A model generated the notes under the pieces. That model searched no databases. It was not told where the DNA came from and worked only from the letters and a program-made list of their open reading frames with translations. From Flavobacterium suaedae (lineage in GTDB: Bacteria > Bacteroidota > Bacteroidia > Flavobacteriales > Flavobacteriaceae): a DNA stretch of 64,000 nucleotides. This document shows positions 43,548 through 51,464 of this stretch, piece after piece. The stretch spans positions 62,001 to 126,000 of the forward strand of contig NZ_BMJE01000002.1 in assembly GCF_014642915.1 (NCBI RefSeq), read 5' to 3'. The translations under genes and the position numbers were made by a program. The stretch's first letter is position 1; every line of letters starts with the position of its first letter.

Positions 43548-43555
43548 TAATTTTG
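43548..43555 (+). promoter_or_regulatory. -7 element of trxA
   Basis: TAATTTTG, 33 bases before the ATG at 43589. Confidence 0.5.
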
Positions 43556-43588
43556 TAAATAATTAATTATAACTAAGATATATTTAAT

Positions 43589-43906
43589 ATGGCACAAGAA
43601 ATAACAGATGCTACATTTGAAGAAGTAGTATTAAATTCAGATAAACCGGTACTAGTAGATTTTTGGGCAGAATGGTGTGGACCATGTCGTATGGTAGGAC
43701 CAATTGTTGAAGAAATCAGTAAAGAGTATGACGGTAAAGCAGTAGTTGGTAAAGTTGATGTAGATGCTAACCAGGAATTTGCTGCTAAATACGGAATTAG
43801 AAATATCCCTACAGTATTAGTTTTCCAAAAAGGAGAAGTAGTAGGTAGACAAGTAGGTGTTGCACCTAAGCAAACCTATACTGATGCTATTGATGCTTTA
43901 CTGTAA
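43589..43906 (+). CDS. trxA: thioredoxin
   Basis: A 105-residue classical thioredoxin with the redox motif WAEWCGPCRM (C-G-P-C at about residues 30-33), the buried Asp in LVDFWAEW, and the cis-Pro loop RNIPTVLVF. It reduces protein disulfides in the cytoplasm. It has its own promoter and a bidirectional terminator at 43926-43957. Confidence 0.96.
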   Translation: MAQEITDATFEEVVLNSDKPVLVDFWAEWCGPCRMVGPIVEEISKEYDGKAVVGKVDVDANQEFAAKYGIRNIPTVLVFQKGEVVGRQVGVAPKQTYTDAIDALL

Positions 43907-43925
43907 CAAAGTAAAAAACGAATAT

Positions 43926-43957
43926 AAAAAAGCCTGATAGAATTATCAGGCTTTTTT
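43926..43957. terminator. bidirectional terminator of trxA and the HxlR gene
   Basis: AAAAAAGCCTGATA / TATCAGGCTTTTTT hairpin. Confidence 0.9.
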
Positions 43958-43961
43958 ATAT

Positions 43962-44309
43962 CTATGCGTTTTGTAAACTTTCTTTTTCAGGACAATTATG
44001 TTCTTTATCCCATTTTGCCAGTTGTATAATAATAGGTAATAATGATTTTCCCTTTTCGCTGAGTTTATACTCTACTCTTGGGGGTAACTCTTTATATTCC
44101 TTTCTTTCAATAATTCCGTCACTCTCAAGTTCCTTTAATGTTGATGTAAGTACTTTTTTTGAAATAGAATCTATAGCTGCGTGTATTTGCCCAAAGCGTG
44201 CAGTACGCTCACGTAATACGTAAATAACTATGGGTTTCCATTTAGTCCCTATTACAGCCATGGAGCGATGCATAGGGCAGTCACTATATCTAAAAACATC
44301 TTTTTTCAT
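43962..44309 (-). CDS. HxlR-family transcriptional regulator
   Basis: A 115-residue winged-helix regulator of the HxlR/MarR-like group (MHRSMAVIGTKWKPIVIYVLRE; KKVLTSTLKELESDGIIERKEY; VEYKLSEKGKSLLPII). A conserved N-terminal cysteine (Cys11, in YSDCPMHRSM) corresponds to the redox-sensing Cys of YodB/HypR-type members. It is divergent from an Old Yellow Enzyme gene with 111 bases between the two starts, so it probably represses that gene and responds to electrophiles or quinones; this is inference from context and Cys11. Confidence 0.9.
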   Translation of the reverse strand: MKKDVFRYSDCPMHRSMAVIGTKWKPIVIYVLRERTARFGQIHAAIDSISKKVLTSTLKELESDGIIERKEYKELPPRVEYKLSEKGKSLLPIIIQLAKWDKEHNCPEKESLQNA

Positions 44310-44312
44310 TAC

Positions 44313-44335
44313 TGGTTACTTATTGGTTACCACTT
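44313..44335. promoter_or_regulatory. GGTTAC direct repeats, candidate HxlR operator
   Basis: TGGTTACTTATTGGTTACC holds two GGTTAC words 11 bases apart, and a further AGTTAC with a GTAA dyad partner occurs at 44348-44360. All lie between the divergent HxlR and OYE genes. Confidence 0.35.
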
Positions 44336-44352
44336 TATACTATTATTAGTTA

Positions 44353-44360
44353 CAAAAGTA
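44353..44360 (-). promoter_or_regulatory. -7 element of the HxlR gene
   Basis: TACTTTTG on the minus strand. Confidence 0.5.
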
Positions 44361-44365
44361 AACTA

Positions 44366-44393
44366 TTGTTTGTTTCTTTGCAGAATATTTTTG
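44366..44393 (+). promoter_or_regulatory. promoter of the Old Yellow Enzyme gene
   Basis: TTG (44366-44368), 17-base spacer, TATTTTTG (44386-44393), 28 bases before the ATG. Confidence 0.55.
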
Positions 44394-44420
44394 AAAAAAC
44401 TCATTAAATAAAAAAGTAAA

Positions 44421-45485
44421 ATGAATTTCGACCCACTATTTGAACCGTTCCAATATAAAAACCTAACCCTTAAAAACCGTTTTGTAATGGCACCGATGAC
44501 ACGTGCTTTTGCAACAGATGGGATTCCTAATCAGCAAATAGCCGATTATTACTCTCGTCGTGCAGCAGGAGAAGTAGGGTTAATACTTACCGAAGGCACG
44601 GTTATAGACCGACCTGCATCTAAAAACGTAAAAGACATTCCAAATTTTTATGGAGATGAAGCTTTAAACGGCTGGAAAAAAGTTGTACAGGATGTTCATG
44701 CTCAAAACGGGGTAATAGCCCCACAGATATGGCATGTTGGTAATACCCGTGCAGGAGAATGGCTTCCTGATGCCCCTTTAGAAAGTCCTGACACGATGAG
44801 CATAAAAGATATTGAAGATACTATTGCGGCATATGCTAAAGCAGCAAAATCAGCTAAGGATATGGGCTTTGATGCTTTAGAAATCCATGGGGCACACGGG
44901 TATCTTATAGACCAGTTTTTTTGGCAGCAAACTAACAACCGTACAGATGAGTATGGAGGCAAAACAATAAAAGAGCGTAGTAAGTTTGCTATTGATGTAA
45001 TTAAAGCCATGCGTGAAGCTGTGGGGCCTGATTTTGTTATTTTATTGCGTCTTTCACAATGGAAACAACAGGACTACACGGCTAAACTGGCAAGCACACC
45101 AAAAGAGTTTGAAGACTGGATACTTCCTTTGGCTGAAGCAGGAGTTGATATTTTCCACGGATCGCAAAGACGTTATTGGGAACCGGAGTTTGAAGGAAGT
45201 GACTTGAACTTTGCAGGCTGGCTTAAAAAAGTTACCGGTTTGCCAACTATAACAGTAGGTTCTGTAGGGCTTTCCGGTGAATTTACCAAAGCTTTTACTG
45301 AAGGGGCAGGAGCAGAAAAGGCAGATATGTCTGAACTTTTACGAAGATATGAAAGAGGAGATTTTGATTTAGTGGCAATAGGGAGAGCTTTATTACAAGA
45401 CCCTGAATGGGTTAAAAAAGTAAAAGAAAAAAGATTTGAGGAGCAGCATGATTTTACAGCTTCAAGCCTAAAAAAACTATACTAA
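44421..45485 (+). CDS. NADH:flavin oxidoreductase (Old Yellow Enzyme family)
   Basis: A 354-residue FMN-dependent ene-reductase with a TIM-barrel fold. It has the N-terminal FEPFQYKNLTLKNRFVMAPMTRAFA, the substrate-binding His in ALEIHGAHGYLIDQFFWQQTNNRTDEYGG (split here; about residues 155-183), and the phosphate-binding ITVGSVGLSG and VAIGRALLQDPEW near the C-terminus. It reduces activated alkenes such as enones and quinone-like electrophiles with NAD(P)H in the cytoplasm. The divergent HxlR regulator supports an electrophile-stress role. Confidence 0.92.
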   Translation: MNFDPLFEPFQYKNLTLKNRFVMAPMTRAFATDGIPNQQIADYYSRRAAGEVGLILTEGTVIDRPASKNVKDIPNFYGDEALNGWKKVVQDVHAQNGVIAPQIWHVGNTRAGEWLPDAPLESPDTMSIKDIEDTIAAYAKAAKSAKDMGFDALEIHGAHGYLIDQFFWQQTNNRTDEYGGKTIKERSKFAIDVIKAMREAVGPDFVILLRLSQWKQQDYTAKLASTPKEFEDWILPLAEAGVDIFHGSQRRYWEPEFEGSDLNFAGWLKKVTGLPTITVGSVGLSGEFTKAFTEGAGAEKADMSELLRRYERGDFDLVAIGRALLQDPEWVKKVKEKRFEEQHDFTASSLKKLY

Positions 45486-45508
45486 ATATTTTTTACCAAG
45501 AAAGTTTT

Positions 45509-45534
45509 AAAGCCCTGTAACATTACAGGGCTTT
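45509..45534 (+). terminator. terminator of the Old Yellow Enzyme gene
   Basis: AAAGCCCTGTAA / TTACAGGGCTTT hairpin; the T tract is short. Confidence 0.75.
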
Positions 45535-45553
45535 ATTGCTATATAATAATGTT

Positions 45554-45561
45554 TATATTTG
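45554..45561 (+). promoter_or_regulatory. -7 element of the DUF58 gene
   Basis: TATATTTG. It lies between the two possible starts (45549 and 45567), so the second ATG is the real one if this promoter is used. Confidence 0.45.
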
Positions 45562-45566
45562 GGTAT

Positions 45567-46493
45567 ATGAAGTTAGAAAATCAACTACAAAAAATATCAT
45601 CTTTTTCAAATCTTGAACTTTTAGCCAATGAAGTGGTTGAAGGTTTTATTTCAGGTATGCATAAAAGTCCGTTTCATGGCTTTTCATCGGAGTTTGCTGA
45701 GCACAAAGTATACAACCAAGGTGAGAGTACCCGCCATATAGACTGGAAGCTTTTTGCAAGGACAGACAGATTATATACTAAGCGCTTTGAAGAGGAAACC
45801 AATATGCGTTGTCATATTATTCTGGACAACTCTTCCTCCATGCATTACCCTAAATTAAAAACCAATCAGCCGTTTTACGAAAATAAAATAGGTTTCTCAG
45901 TTTTAGCTTCGGCGGTTTTAATGGATTTACTGAAGCGACAACGCGATGCGGTAGGGTTGAGTGTCTATTCGGATAGTTATGAGTTCTACGCGCCTGAAAA
46001 GGGTAGCGGAAGGCACCATAGAATGTTGCTTGATAAGCTGGAGAGTATTCTAAAAGAACCAAAAGAAGCAAAACAGACTGATACAGCAGCGTTACTGCAT
46101 CAGATAGCCCAGAAAATGCACCGCAGGTCTATGATAGTGCTTTTTACTGATATGTTTCAGCTGGGGGAGAATTCTGACCTGTTTAATGCCTTACAGCATT
46201 TAAAACACAATAAGCATAAAGTAGTGCTTTTTCATGTAGTAGATAAAAAAACAGAGTTTAATTTCGATTTTGACAGTACTCCAAGAAAGTTTATTGATGT
46301 AGAAACAGGAGAACAGATTAATTTATTTGCTGAAAATGTAAAAGAAGAGTACGAAAAGAGCGTTAGCAAATATTTTAAAAATATAGAAGAAACTTGTATT
46401 CAGTATAAAATTAAATATGTTCCTGTTTCGGTAGAAGAAAAATTTGAAAAAATTTTAACCACTTATCTTGTTGAAAAACAAAAGTTTGGTTGA
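45567..46493 (+). CDS. DUF58 domain protein (MoxR-associated type, orphan)
   Basis: A 308-residue soluble protein with the DUF58 core: FHGFSSEFAEHKVYNQGESTRHIDWKLFART (split at about residues 38-68), followed by a von Willebrand A-like domain with IILDNSSSM (D-x-S-x-S, metal site) and IVLFTDMFQ. Such proteins usually work with a MoxR AAA+ ATPase and VWA-domain membrane proteins in chaperone-like or envelope roles. No moxR or batA/B gene is visible here, so it stands alone. The ATG at 45567 is chosen because 45549 lies upstream of the -7 element. Confidence 0.85.
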   Translation: MKLENQLQKISSFSNLELLANEVVEGFISGMHKSPFHGFSSEFAEHKVYNQGESTRHIDWKLFARTDRLYTKRFEEETNMRCHIILDNSSSMHYPKLKTNQPFYENKIGFSVLASAVLMDLLKRQRDAVGLSVYSDSYEFYAPEKGSGRHHRMLLDKLESILKEPKEAKQTDTAALLHQIAQKMHRRSMIVLFTDMFQLGENSDLFNALQHLKHNKHKVVLFHVVDKKTEFNFDFDSTPRKFIDVETGEQINLFAENVKEEYEKSVSKYFKNIEETCIQYKIKYVPVSVEEKFEKILTTYLVEKQKFG

Positions 46494-46531
46494 TACGGTG
46501 TGATTTTTTTTAAATTTTTATTACCAAAACG

Positions 46532-46562
46532 TTTGGAGAATTGAAAAACAGTGGTATATTTG
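46532..46562 (+). promoter_or_regulatory. tRNA-Asp promoter, consensus -33/-7
   Basis: TTTG (46532-46535), 19-base spacer, TATATTTG (46555-46562): an exact match to the Bacteroidota consensus. Confidence 0.75.
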
Positions 46563-46580
46563 CAACCGCAATACAGCAAT

Positions 46581-46654
46581 GGTCTGGTAGTTCAGTTGGT
46601 TAGAATACATGCCTGTCACGCATGGGGTCGCGGGTTCGAGTCCCGTCCAGACCG
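46581..46654 (+). tRNA. tRNA-Asp (GTC)
   Basis: Full cloverleaf: acceptor GGTCTGG/CCAGACC with discriminator G, D arm with TAGTTCAGTTGGTTAGAATA, anticodon arm CATGC-CTGTCAC-GCATG with anticodon GTC, and T arm GCGGG-TTCGAGT-CCCGT. The 3' CCA is not encoded. It has a strong promoter and a terminator at 46672-46704. Confidence 0.97.
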
Positions 46655-46671
46655 CAACTAAGAAGATGAGG

Positions 46672-46704
46672 AAGCCTTTCGAATAAAAAACGAAAGGCTT
46701 TTTT
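46672..46704 (+). terminator. terminator of tRNA-Asp
   Basis: AAGCCTTTCG / CGAAAGGCTT hairpin followed by T. Confidence 0.85.
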
Positions 46705-46739
46705 CGCCGAAAAATATTTAAGATTAGTTGTGTTGTTTA

Positions 46740-46755
46740 TACCGCGAGAGCGGTA
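46740..46755. other. perfect hairpin with GAGA tetraloop, no T tract
   Basis: TACCGC-GAGA-GCGGTA: a 6-bp stem closed by a GNRA loop in the stretch between tRNA-Asp and the convergent gene. Apart from this and the two terminators I see nothing in 46705-46839. Confidence 0.4.
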
Positions 46756-46776
46756 GGTTTAGTAGTTAGACCAATG

Positions 46777-46808
46777 AAAAGCTTTCCATTAAATTGGAGG
46801 GCTTTTTT
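46777..46808. terminator. bidirectional terminator before the frame-split membrane gene end
   Basis: AGCTTTCCA / TGGAGGGCT stem (two G-U pairs) with T or A runs on both sides. Confidence 0.65.
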
Positions 46809-46839
46809 GATTATATATATTTTGTATCTGTTTGTTCTA

Positions 46840-48165
46840 TTACTGGTGAAAATGTAGGTTGGTTAATTTAAACCAGTCACAATAGTTTTCGTTCTTACCT
46901 TTATCTGCACTTAAAGTAATAATTTTAGAGTTTTCAACAGGTAAGGTTATTGTAGTGTCCTTTTTATAGGTTATATATAATTTTTGGTCTAAAATATTGT
47001 CTTTGTATATGGTAAGGTATACTTCTCCGTCTTTAGCAGGATTACAGTTTTCTGATATTAAGTCTTTATTGTTAAACGTAGCGGTAAAAGTTAAAAATTT
47101 ATCTTTTTCGTTTACTTGAAAGCTAACAGAACTTCCCCTGCCATTACCGGGAATTAAAAAGAGTGTTTCACTTCCTTCAAACCTCACCTCTCCATAGCCG
47201 TCCCCTCTTGTTATATTTATACTCTTAGTAATAGATGTATTAATGTTATACATGTTAGGATATTCAGGGTACAGGTTTTTAAAATGTTCCCTCATAGTAT
47301 CAATTTCTTCATTGCTAATAGTTTTTTCTTTACGAAGTAAAACAGCTGTGGTGTTATCTTTAAGAGGGAATTTTTGTACAACACTATAATGGTCTTTTAA
47401 AAAGCCATTTAAAATTTCGTTATTAAAGTAGGCTATGACCTGCTGGTTGTCTTCTCCTAAATGTAAAGCTATCGGGTTAGTAGTAATAACATAATCTGCT
47501 AAAAATAATGTATTCGGAAACCTGTCTCTTTTGTCTACGTGTTCTGTAGGCAAAAGTTTATAAATAATATTATTAACATCCGGTAGTTTTATGTTTTTAA
47601 GAATATCATTATTTAAAATATCGCTACTGGCAAGGCAATATACCCCTATGCCTTTTTCGTGTAGTTCATTTACTAAATTAGCCATTTTATCAATTTCATA
47701 ATAATCACTTCTGTAGATAGGTTTACCCTGAATTGAAGAAAAAAGCGGGGCTTTTTTTTCAGGAGTGTTATAACCAAAAACAAAATAATTATTTACTAAA
47801 AGAACTAAAAAACAAGTTACACCAATAATTTTATTATACTTATATATAAACATTATACCTTTTATAAAGCTAATAATAACAAGTGGTACTAATAGGTAAT
47901 AATGCTGAAGTCCGCCAAAATCATTAATACGAGTAAATAAAACTATAATTATAAAGGTACTTATAAAAAGAAAGTAGAAAAAAACTCTTTTCTCTATAAT
48001 GCCTTTTACAAGCCCTAAGCCTGAAATTATTAAAATTAAGCTTCCAAAGAATAAATTAGTAATATTTAATTGATGTAACAATGAAGATTGCCTGTAAGCA
48101 GAGTATATATCGCTATAATCTTTTAAAACGCTCATCTCAAAGAAAGGATAAAAGAAAACTAACAT
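46840..48165 (-). CDS. C-terminal part of a frame-split membrane protein (GT-C-like)
   Basis: A 441-codon frame whose first Met lies inside a membrane helix. Reading the same frame further upstream gives FIAGIIPTVIMLVFFYPFFE, a complete helix, back to the A7 tract at 48212-48218 on the plus-strand complement. It holds about four to five more helices (to about residue 130) and then a soluble region of about 300 residues with beta-rich sequence. It is the continuation of the 48137-48979 frame and not an independent gene. Together the two give about 710 residues, a plausible size for a GT-C-fold glycosyltransferase-like membrane protein. Confidence 0.7.
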   Translation of the reverse strand: MLVFFYPFFEMSVLKDYSDIYSAYRQSSLLHQLNITNLFFGSLILIISGLGLVKGIIEKRVFFYFLFISTFIIIVLFTRINDFGGLQHYYLLVPLVIISFIKGIMFIYKYNKIIGVTCFLVLLVNNYFVFGYNTPEKKAPLFSSIQGKPIYRSDYYEIDKMANLVNELHEKGIGVYCLASSDILNNDILKNIKLPDVNNIIYKLLPTEHVDKRDRFPNTLFLADYVITTNPIALHLGEDNQQVIAYFNNEILNGFLKDHYSVVQKFPLKDNTTAVLLRKEKTISNEEIDTMREHFKNLYPEYPNMYNINTSITKSINITRGDGYGEVRFEGSETLFLIPGNGRGSSVSFQVNEKDKFLTFTATFNNKDLISENCNPAKDGEVYLTIYKDNILDQKLYITYKKDTTITLPVENSKIITLSADKGKNENYCDWFKLTNLHFHQ

Positions 48166-48979
48166 TATAACGGTTGGTATTATCCCTGCAATGAATAAGT
48201 TTATACAAGTGTTTTTTTAGTATTGTAAAACTTTTAATTCTAATACTGTAAATACAGTTAATTAAGAATACAGTAAAATAAAATGCTACAAACCAAAATG
48301 CATACCACCTCCGGGTGAAGATGAGTAAAAGCATTAATATACCTGTTATAACAGATTGTTTAAAACGTAAACTCCTGAAGTAATTACTGCGTACAAAAAT
48401 GGATAATACTAATGCAATGTATACCAAACCGGCTATATCTACAAACCCGTAACGCATAGGTATAAGGCAGGGGGTAAAGAATATTATAAAATACGGAAGT
48501 AATAGTTTTAGACTTCGATTAATATCAGGATATAGTTTTATAATTAAAGAAGAAAGTATCAGGGCGAAGGGTAAAAAATAAATCAAATAGATACTAAATA
48601 CATAACTACCAAAGCCCATTCCTAAAATTTTATTTACAGGAGTAAGTAATAAGTTGGGGAGTGTGTTATATTCATCGTGATTAATGGTGTTATATATTTG
48701 CTCTATAGCCGCAAAAGGATTTTCAAAGTATAGCTTGGTGAAGTTTATAGATTTTACCCAGTATGCAGCATAATCCCAGTAATAAATAAACCTTTCATTT
48801 TTAAGAAGTAAAAATAGTATTATGCCCGGAAGAAAAAGCCCCGCCGTATAAATGATTGTTGAATAGATGCTTTTGTTTTTAACTAAAGTTCTTCTTATCT
48901 CCTTTGTAAAAGAAAAGATGAAAAAGAAATAAACGAAATATATAGCTAATGATAATAGAATGGATATGAAGATTTTCAT
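48137..48979 (-). CDS. N-terminal part of the frame-split membrane protein (GT-C-like)
   Basis: A 280-codon frame with about eight membrane helices. The first loop has YYWDYAAYWVKSINF, an acidic loop in the position where GT-C lipid-linked-sugar transferases (PMT/ArnT-like) carry their catalytic Asp. After codon 254 (TILKK) the sequence changes abruptly to a hydrophilic tail (HLYKLIHCRDNTNRYNV) and stops, whereas the overlapping frame continues a membrane helix. A one-base difference in the A7 tract would join the two. Either the gene is a true frameshift mutant or the tract carries a sequencing error. A -7 element is at 48999-49006. Confidence 0.7.
   Translation of the reverse strand: MKIFISILLSLAIYFVYFFFIFSFTKEIRRTLVKNKSIYSTIIYTAGLFLPGIILFLLLKNERFIYYWDYAAYWVKSINFTKLYFENPFAAIEQIYNTINHDEYNTLPNLLLTPVNKILGMGFGSYVFSIYLIYFLPFALILSSLIIKLYPDINRSLKLLLPYFIIFFTPCLIPMRYGFVDIAGLVYIALVLSIFVRSNYFRSLRFKQSVITGILMLLLIFTRRWYAFWFVAFYFTVFLINCIYSIRIKSFTILKKHLYKLIHCRDNTNRYNVSFLLSFL
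48212..48218 (-). other. A7 homopolymer: point of the frame break
   Basis: On the minus strand CTA-AAA-AAA-CAC is the upstream frame. Removing one A gives CTA-AAA-AAC-ACT, which enters the downstream frame (NTCINLFIAGIIPTV). A -1 shift instead meets a stop after three codons, so the required change is loss of one A or a +1 shift. Confidence 0.75.
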
Positions 48980-48998
48980 GGGTAATTTTTTCAGATTT

Positions 48999-49006
48999 CA
49001 AATATA
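48999..49006 (-). promoter_or_regulatory. -7 element of the frame-split membrane gene
   Basis: TATATTTG on the minus strand, 20 bases upstream of the ATG. Confidence 0.5.
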
Positions 49007-49135
49007 TAAATTCTGGCTGCTTATTATATCTAAGCCGACTTAAAGTTCAGAAACATCTTTTTTTACTTGCGTTTAATCTATTTAAGAGATAGAATGTTAA
49101 AAAGGCAGATGAGCTATAGAGCTAATTATTTTGTT

Positions 49136-49143
49136 TATTTTTG
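49136..49143 (+). promoter_or_regulatory. -7 element of the 49172 lipoprotein gene
   Basis: TATTTTTG ends one base before the ATG at 49145, so the start must be further downstream (49172). Confidence 0.5.
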
Positions 49144-49171
49144 AATGATGAATTCAAACATCTTTTTATTA

Positions 49172-49648
49172 ATGAAATATTTGCTAGCTTTTTTGCTGTT
49201 CTGTAGTGTGGTTTCCTGCAAATGGTTCGATACTAAAGCACCTGATGAACAGGAACTACTGGAGCAGCGCCTTAATGAAATTAATTTAAGGGAAGTTAGT
49301 AGTTATCCATCTATAGCGGGATGTGATGCCTTAATGGACAAAAACGAGCGTAAAGAGTGCTTTCTTTCTACTATGGCAGCATTAATACAGAAAAAGCTAA
49401 CAGCAGATACCCTTATAGTAGAATACGCTGAAGCCGATACCATAAAAGTAGAGGTTACGGTATTCCCTGATGCTACTTTAAATTTTGAACCTAAGTTTGA
49501 GACAGACAGTACGGCTTATGATACTACTGCTGTATACAGAGTTATAAAAAGCAGTTTAGTAAATTTTCCCGAAATAGAACCTGCTCAGAAAGAAGGAATA
49601 CCTGTTACTACAAAGTTTACACTACCTGTTGTTATCAATATAGAGTAG
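49172..49648 (+). CDS. lipoprotein with a TonB C-terminal-like tail
   Basis: A 158-residue lipoprotein with signal MKYLLAFLLFCSVVSC (lipobox VVSC, Cys at 16). The middle contains a Cys pair (AGCDALMDKNERKECF). The last 50 or so residues (YRVIKSSLVNFPEIEPAQKEGIPVTTKFTLPVVINIE, split) follow the pattern of the TonB C-terminal domain, with the final V-x-x-K-F-x-x-P-V-V-I strand, but without the membrane anchor and proline-rich spacer of TonB. It may be an envelope protein derived from TonB. The start at 49172 is chosen because the ATGs at 49145 and 49148 abut the -7 element. Confidence 0.65.
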   Translation: MKYLLAFLLFCSVVSCKWFDTKAPDEQELLEQRLNEINLREVSSYPSIAGCDALMDKNERKECFLSTMAALIQKKLTADTLIVEYAEADTIKVEVTVFPDATLNFEPKFETDSTAYDTTAVYRVIKSSLVNFPEIEPAQKEGIPVTTKFTLPVVINIE

Positions 49649-49714
49649 TATTCTGTACAAGCAGTTTATAAATGCTTAGCTTTGTATTAATCTTTATTAC
49701 TTAAATAATTCAAT

Positions 49715-50266
49715 TTGGCAAACGAGCGTATAATACTAGGTATAGATCCCGGTACTACCATAATGGGGTTTGGTCTAATAAAAGTGGTTAAAAAAGAAAT
49801 GCAGTTTATGCAATTAAATGAGCTGCAACTAAAAAAATATGATGATCACTATGTAAAGCTTCGTATTATTTTTGAACGTACTATTGAGTTAATAGAAACG
49901 TATCATCCTGATGAAATAGCTATTGAAGCCCCATTTTTTGGTAAAAATGTACAGTCTATGCTCAAACTCGGTAGAGCGCAGGGGGTAGCTATGGCAGCAG
50001 GACTATCGCGACAGATACCTATTACTGAATATGAGCCAAAAAAGATAAAAATGGCAATTACCGGTAACGGTAATGCCAGTAAAGAACAGGTAGCGAAAAT
50101 GTTGCAGCAACTTTTAAATATTGGTGAGCTTCCTAAAAACCTTGATAGTACTGATGGTTTGGCAGCAGCAGTATGTCATCATTTTAATTCAGGGAAAAAA
50201 ATAGCAGGGAAAAGTTATAGTGGTTGGGGTGCCTTTGTAAAGCAGAATTCCGACAGGGTTAAGTAA
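49715..50266 (+). CDS. ruvC: crossover junction endodeoxyribonuclease RuvC
   Basis: A 183-residue Holliday-junction resolvase. Catalytic acidic residues are in ILGIDPGTTIMGFG (Asp about 10), IAIEAPFFGKNVQS (Glu about 72) and LDSTDGLAAAVCHH (Asp about 145-149). It resolves recombination intermediates together with RuvAB in the cytoplasm. The start is a TTG (49715), which gives the family-typical ANERIILGIDPG; there is no ATG nearby. First gene of a run ruvC-hemW-cyclase-DUF4260-MmcQ. Confidence 0.95.
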   Translation: MANERIILGIDPGTTIMGFGLIKVVKKEMQFMQLNELQLKKYDDHYVKLRIIFERTIELIETYHPDEIAIEAPFFGKNVQSMLKLGRAQGVAMAAGLSRQIPITEYEPKKIKMAITGNGNASKEQVAKMLQQLLNIGELPKNLDSTDGLAAAVCHHFNSGKKIAGKSYSGWGAFVKQNSDRVK

Positions 50267-50273
50267 AGCAGCA

Positions 50274-51449
50274 ATGGGACAAAGTTATAATGACGAAGAC
50301 TTAATGAGAGATGGAGCGGGAATATATATCCATATTCCGTTTTGTAAACAGGCTTGCCATTACTGCGATTTTCATTTCTCTACATCAATGAAAAAAAGAG
50401 AAGCTATTGTCGCAGCGCTTTTAAAAGAAATACAGCTTCGTAAAGACGAATTAGGTAATAAGGAAATAGCTACTATTTATTTTGGTGGCGGTACACCATC
50501 TGTCCTATCTGATGATGAAATAAAAAGTATAATAGATGCTGTTTATACTAATTTCACCGTTATTGCTAATCCTGAAATCACCTTAGAAGCCAACCCTGAT
50601 GATTTATCTGCGCAGCGGATTAAGCAATTAGCTTTGTTACCTATAAACAGGTTGAGTATTGGTATACAATCTTTTTTTGAAGAAGATTTAAAACTAATGA
50701 ATCGTGCGCATAATACAGATCAGGCAGAGGCGTGTCTTAAAGAAGCGACGAAATACTTTGATAATATATCTATAGACTTAATTTACGGAGTGCCGGGCAT
50801 GAGTAATGAGCGTTGGCAGCAAAATATAGAAAAAGCACTGTCTTTTAATGTACCTCATATTTCCAGTTATGCGCTAACGGTGGAACCTAAAACAGCTTTA
50901 CATACATTTGTTAAAAAAGGGATTATATCACAACCCAGTGATGAGGTGGCACAACAGCATTTCCAGATTTTAGTTGACAAACTCAAAGAAAATAACTTTA
51001 TTCATTATGAACTTTCTAATTTTGGAAAAGAAGGTTATTTCTCAAAAAACAATACAGCTTACTGGTTAGGTAAAAAGTATTTTGGTATAGGGCCTTCGGC
51101 ACATAGTTATGATGGTGTTTCCCGCAGTTGGAATGTGTCAAACAATACACTTTATTTAAAAGCAATAGAAAGTAACAAATTACCACTGGAAAGCGAAGAA
51201 CTCACCATAGGAGACCGATATAATGAGTATATAATGACAGGGCTACGGACTATATGGGGTGTTTCTCTGGAGAAAATACAGCAAGATTTTGGGAAGGGGT
51301 ATTTTGACTACTTACTTAAAGAGTCCGAAACATTTATTGAAAAAGAACTGCTGGAAATAGAGAATGGAAACCTAAAAGTAACTTCAAAAGGTAAGTTTTT
51401 AGCAGATGGTATAGCCAGCGATTTGTTTTTCATAAATTTGGAGGACTAA
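50274..51449 (+). CDS. hemW: HemW-type radical SAM protein (coproporphyrinogen III oxidase-like)
   Basis: A 391-residue radical SAM protein. It has IYIHIPFCKQACHYCDFHF (C-x3-C-x2-C-x-F, about residues 17-35), IYFGGGTPSVL, EANPDDL and LSIGIQSF. The extra Cys typical of true HemN is missing and the HemW C-terminal domain is present (FGIGPSAHSY, YIMTGLRTIWG). HemW binds haem and is regarded as a haem chaperone rather than the oxidase. It starts 7 bases after ruvC; the ATG at 50304 (MRDGAGIYIHIP) is an alternative start nearer the family norm. Confidence 0.9.
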   Translation: MGQSYNDEDLMRDGAGIYIHIPFCKQACHYCDFHFSTSMKKREAIVAALLKEIQLRKDELGNKEIATIYFGGGTPSVLSDDEIKSIIDAVYTNFTVIANPEITLEANPDDLSAQRIKQLALLPINRLSIGIQSFFEEDLKLMNRAHNTDQAEACLKEATKYFDNISIDLIYGVPGMSNERWQQNIEKALSFNVPHISSYALTVEPKTALHTFVKKGIISQPSDEVAQQHFQILVDKLKENNFIHYELSNFGKEGYFSKNNTAYWLGKKYFGIGPSAHSYDGVSRSWNVSNNTLYLKAIESNKLPLESEELTIGDRYNEYIMTGLRTIWGVSLEKIQQDFGKGYFDYLLKESETFIEKELLEIENGNLKVTSKGKFLADGIASDLFFINLED

Positions 51450-51464
51450 TTGTAGTTTCTAAGT

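Noticed and set aside
48212..48218. A7 tract as a programmed -1 frameshift site
   Set aside because: The -1 frame runs into TAA after ACA-CTT-GTA; only loss of one A (or +1) joins the two frames.
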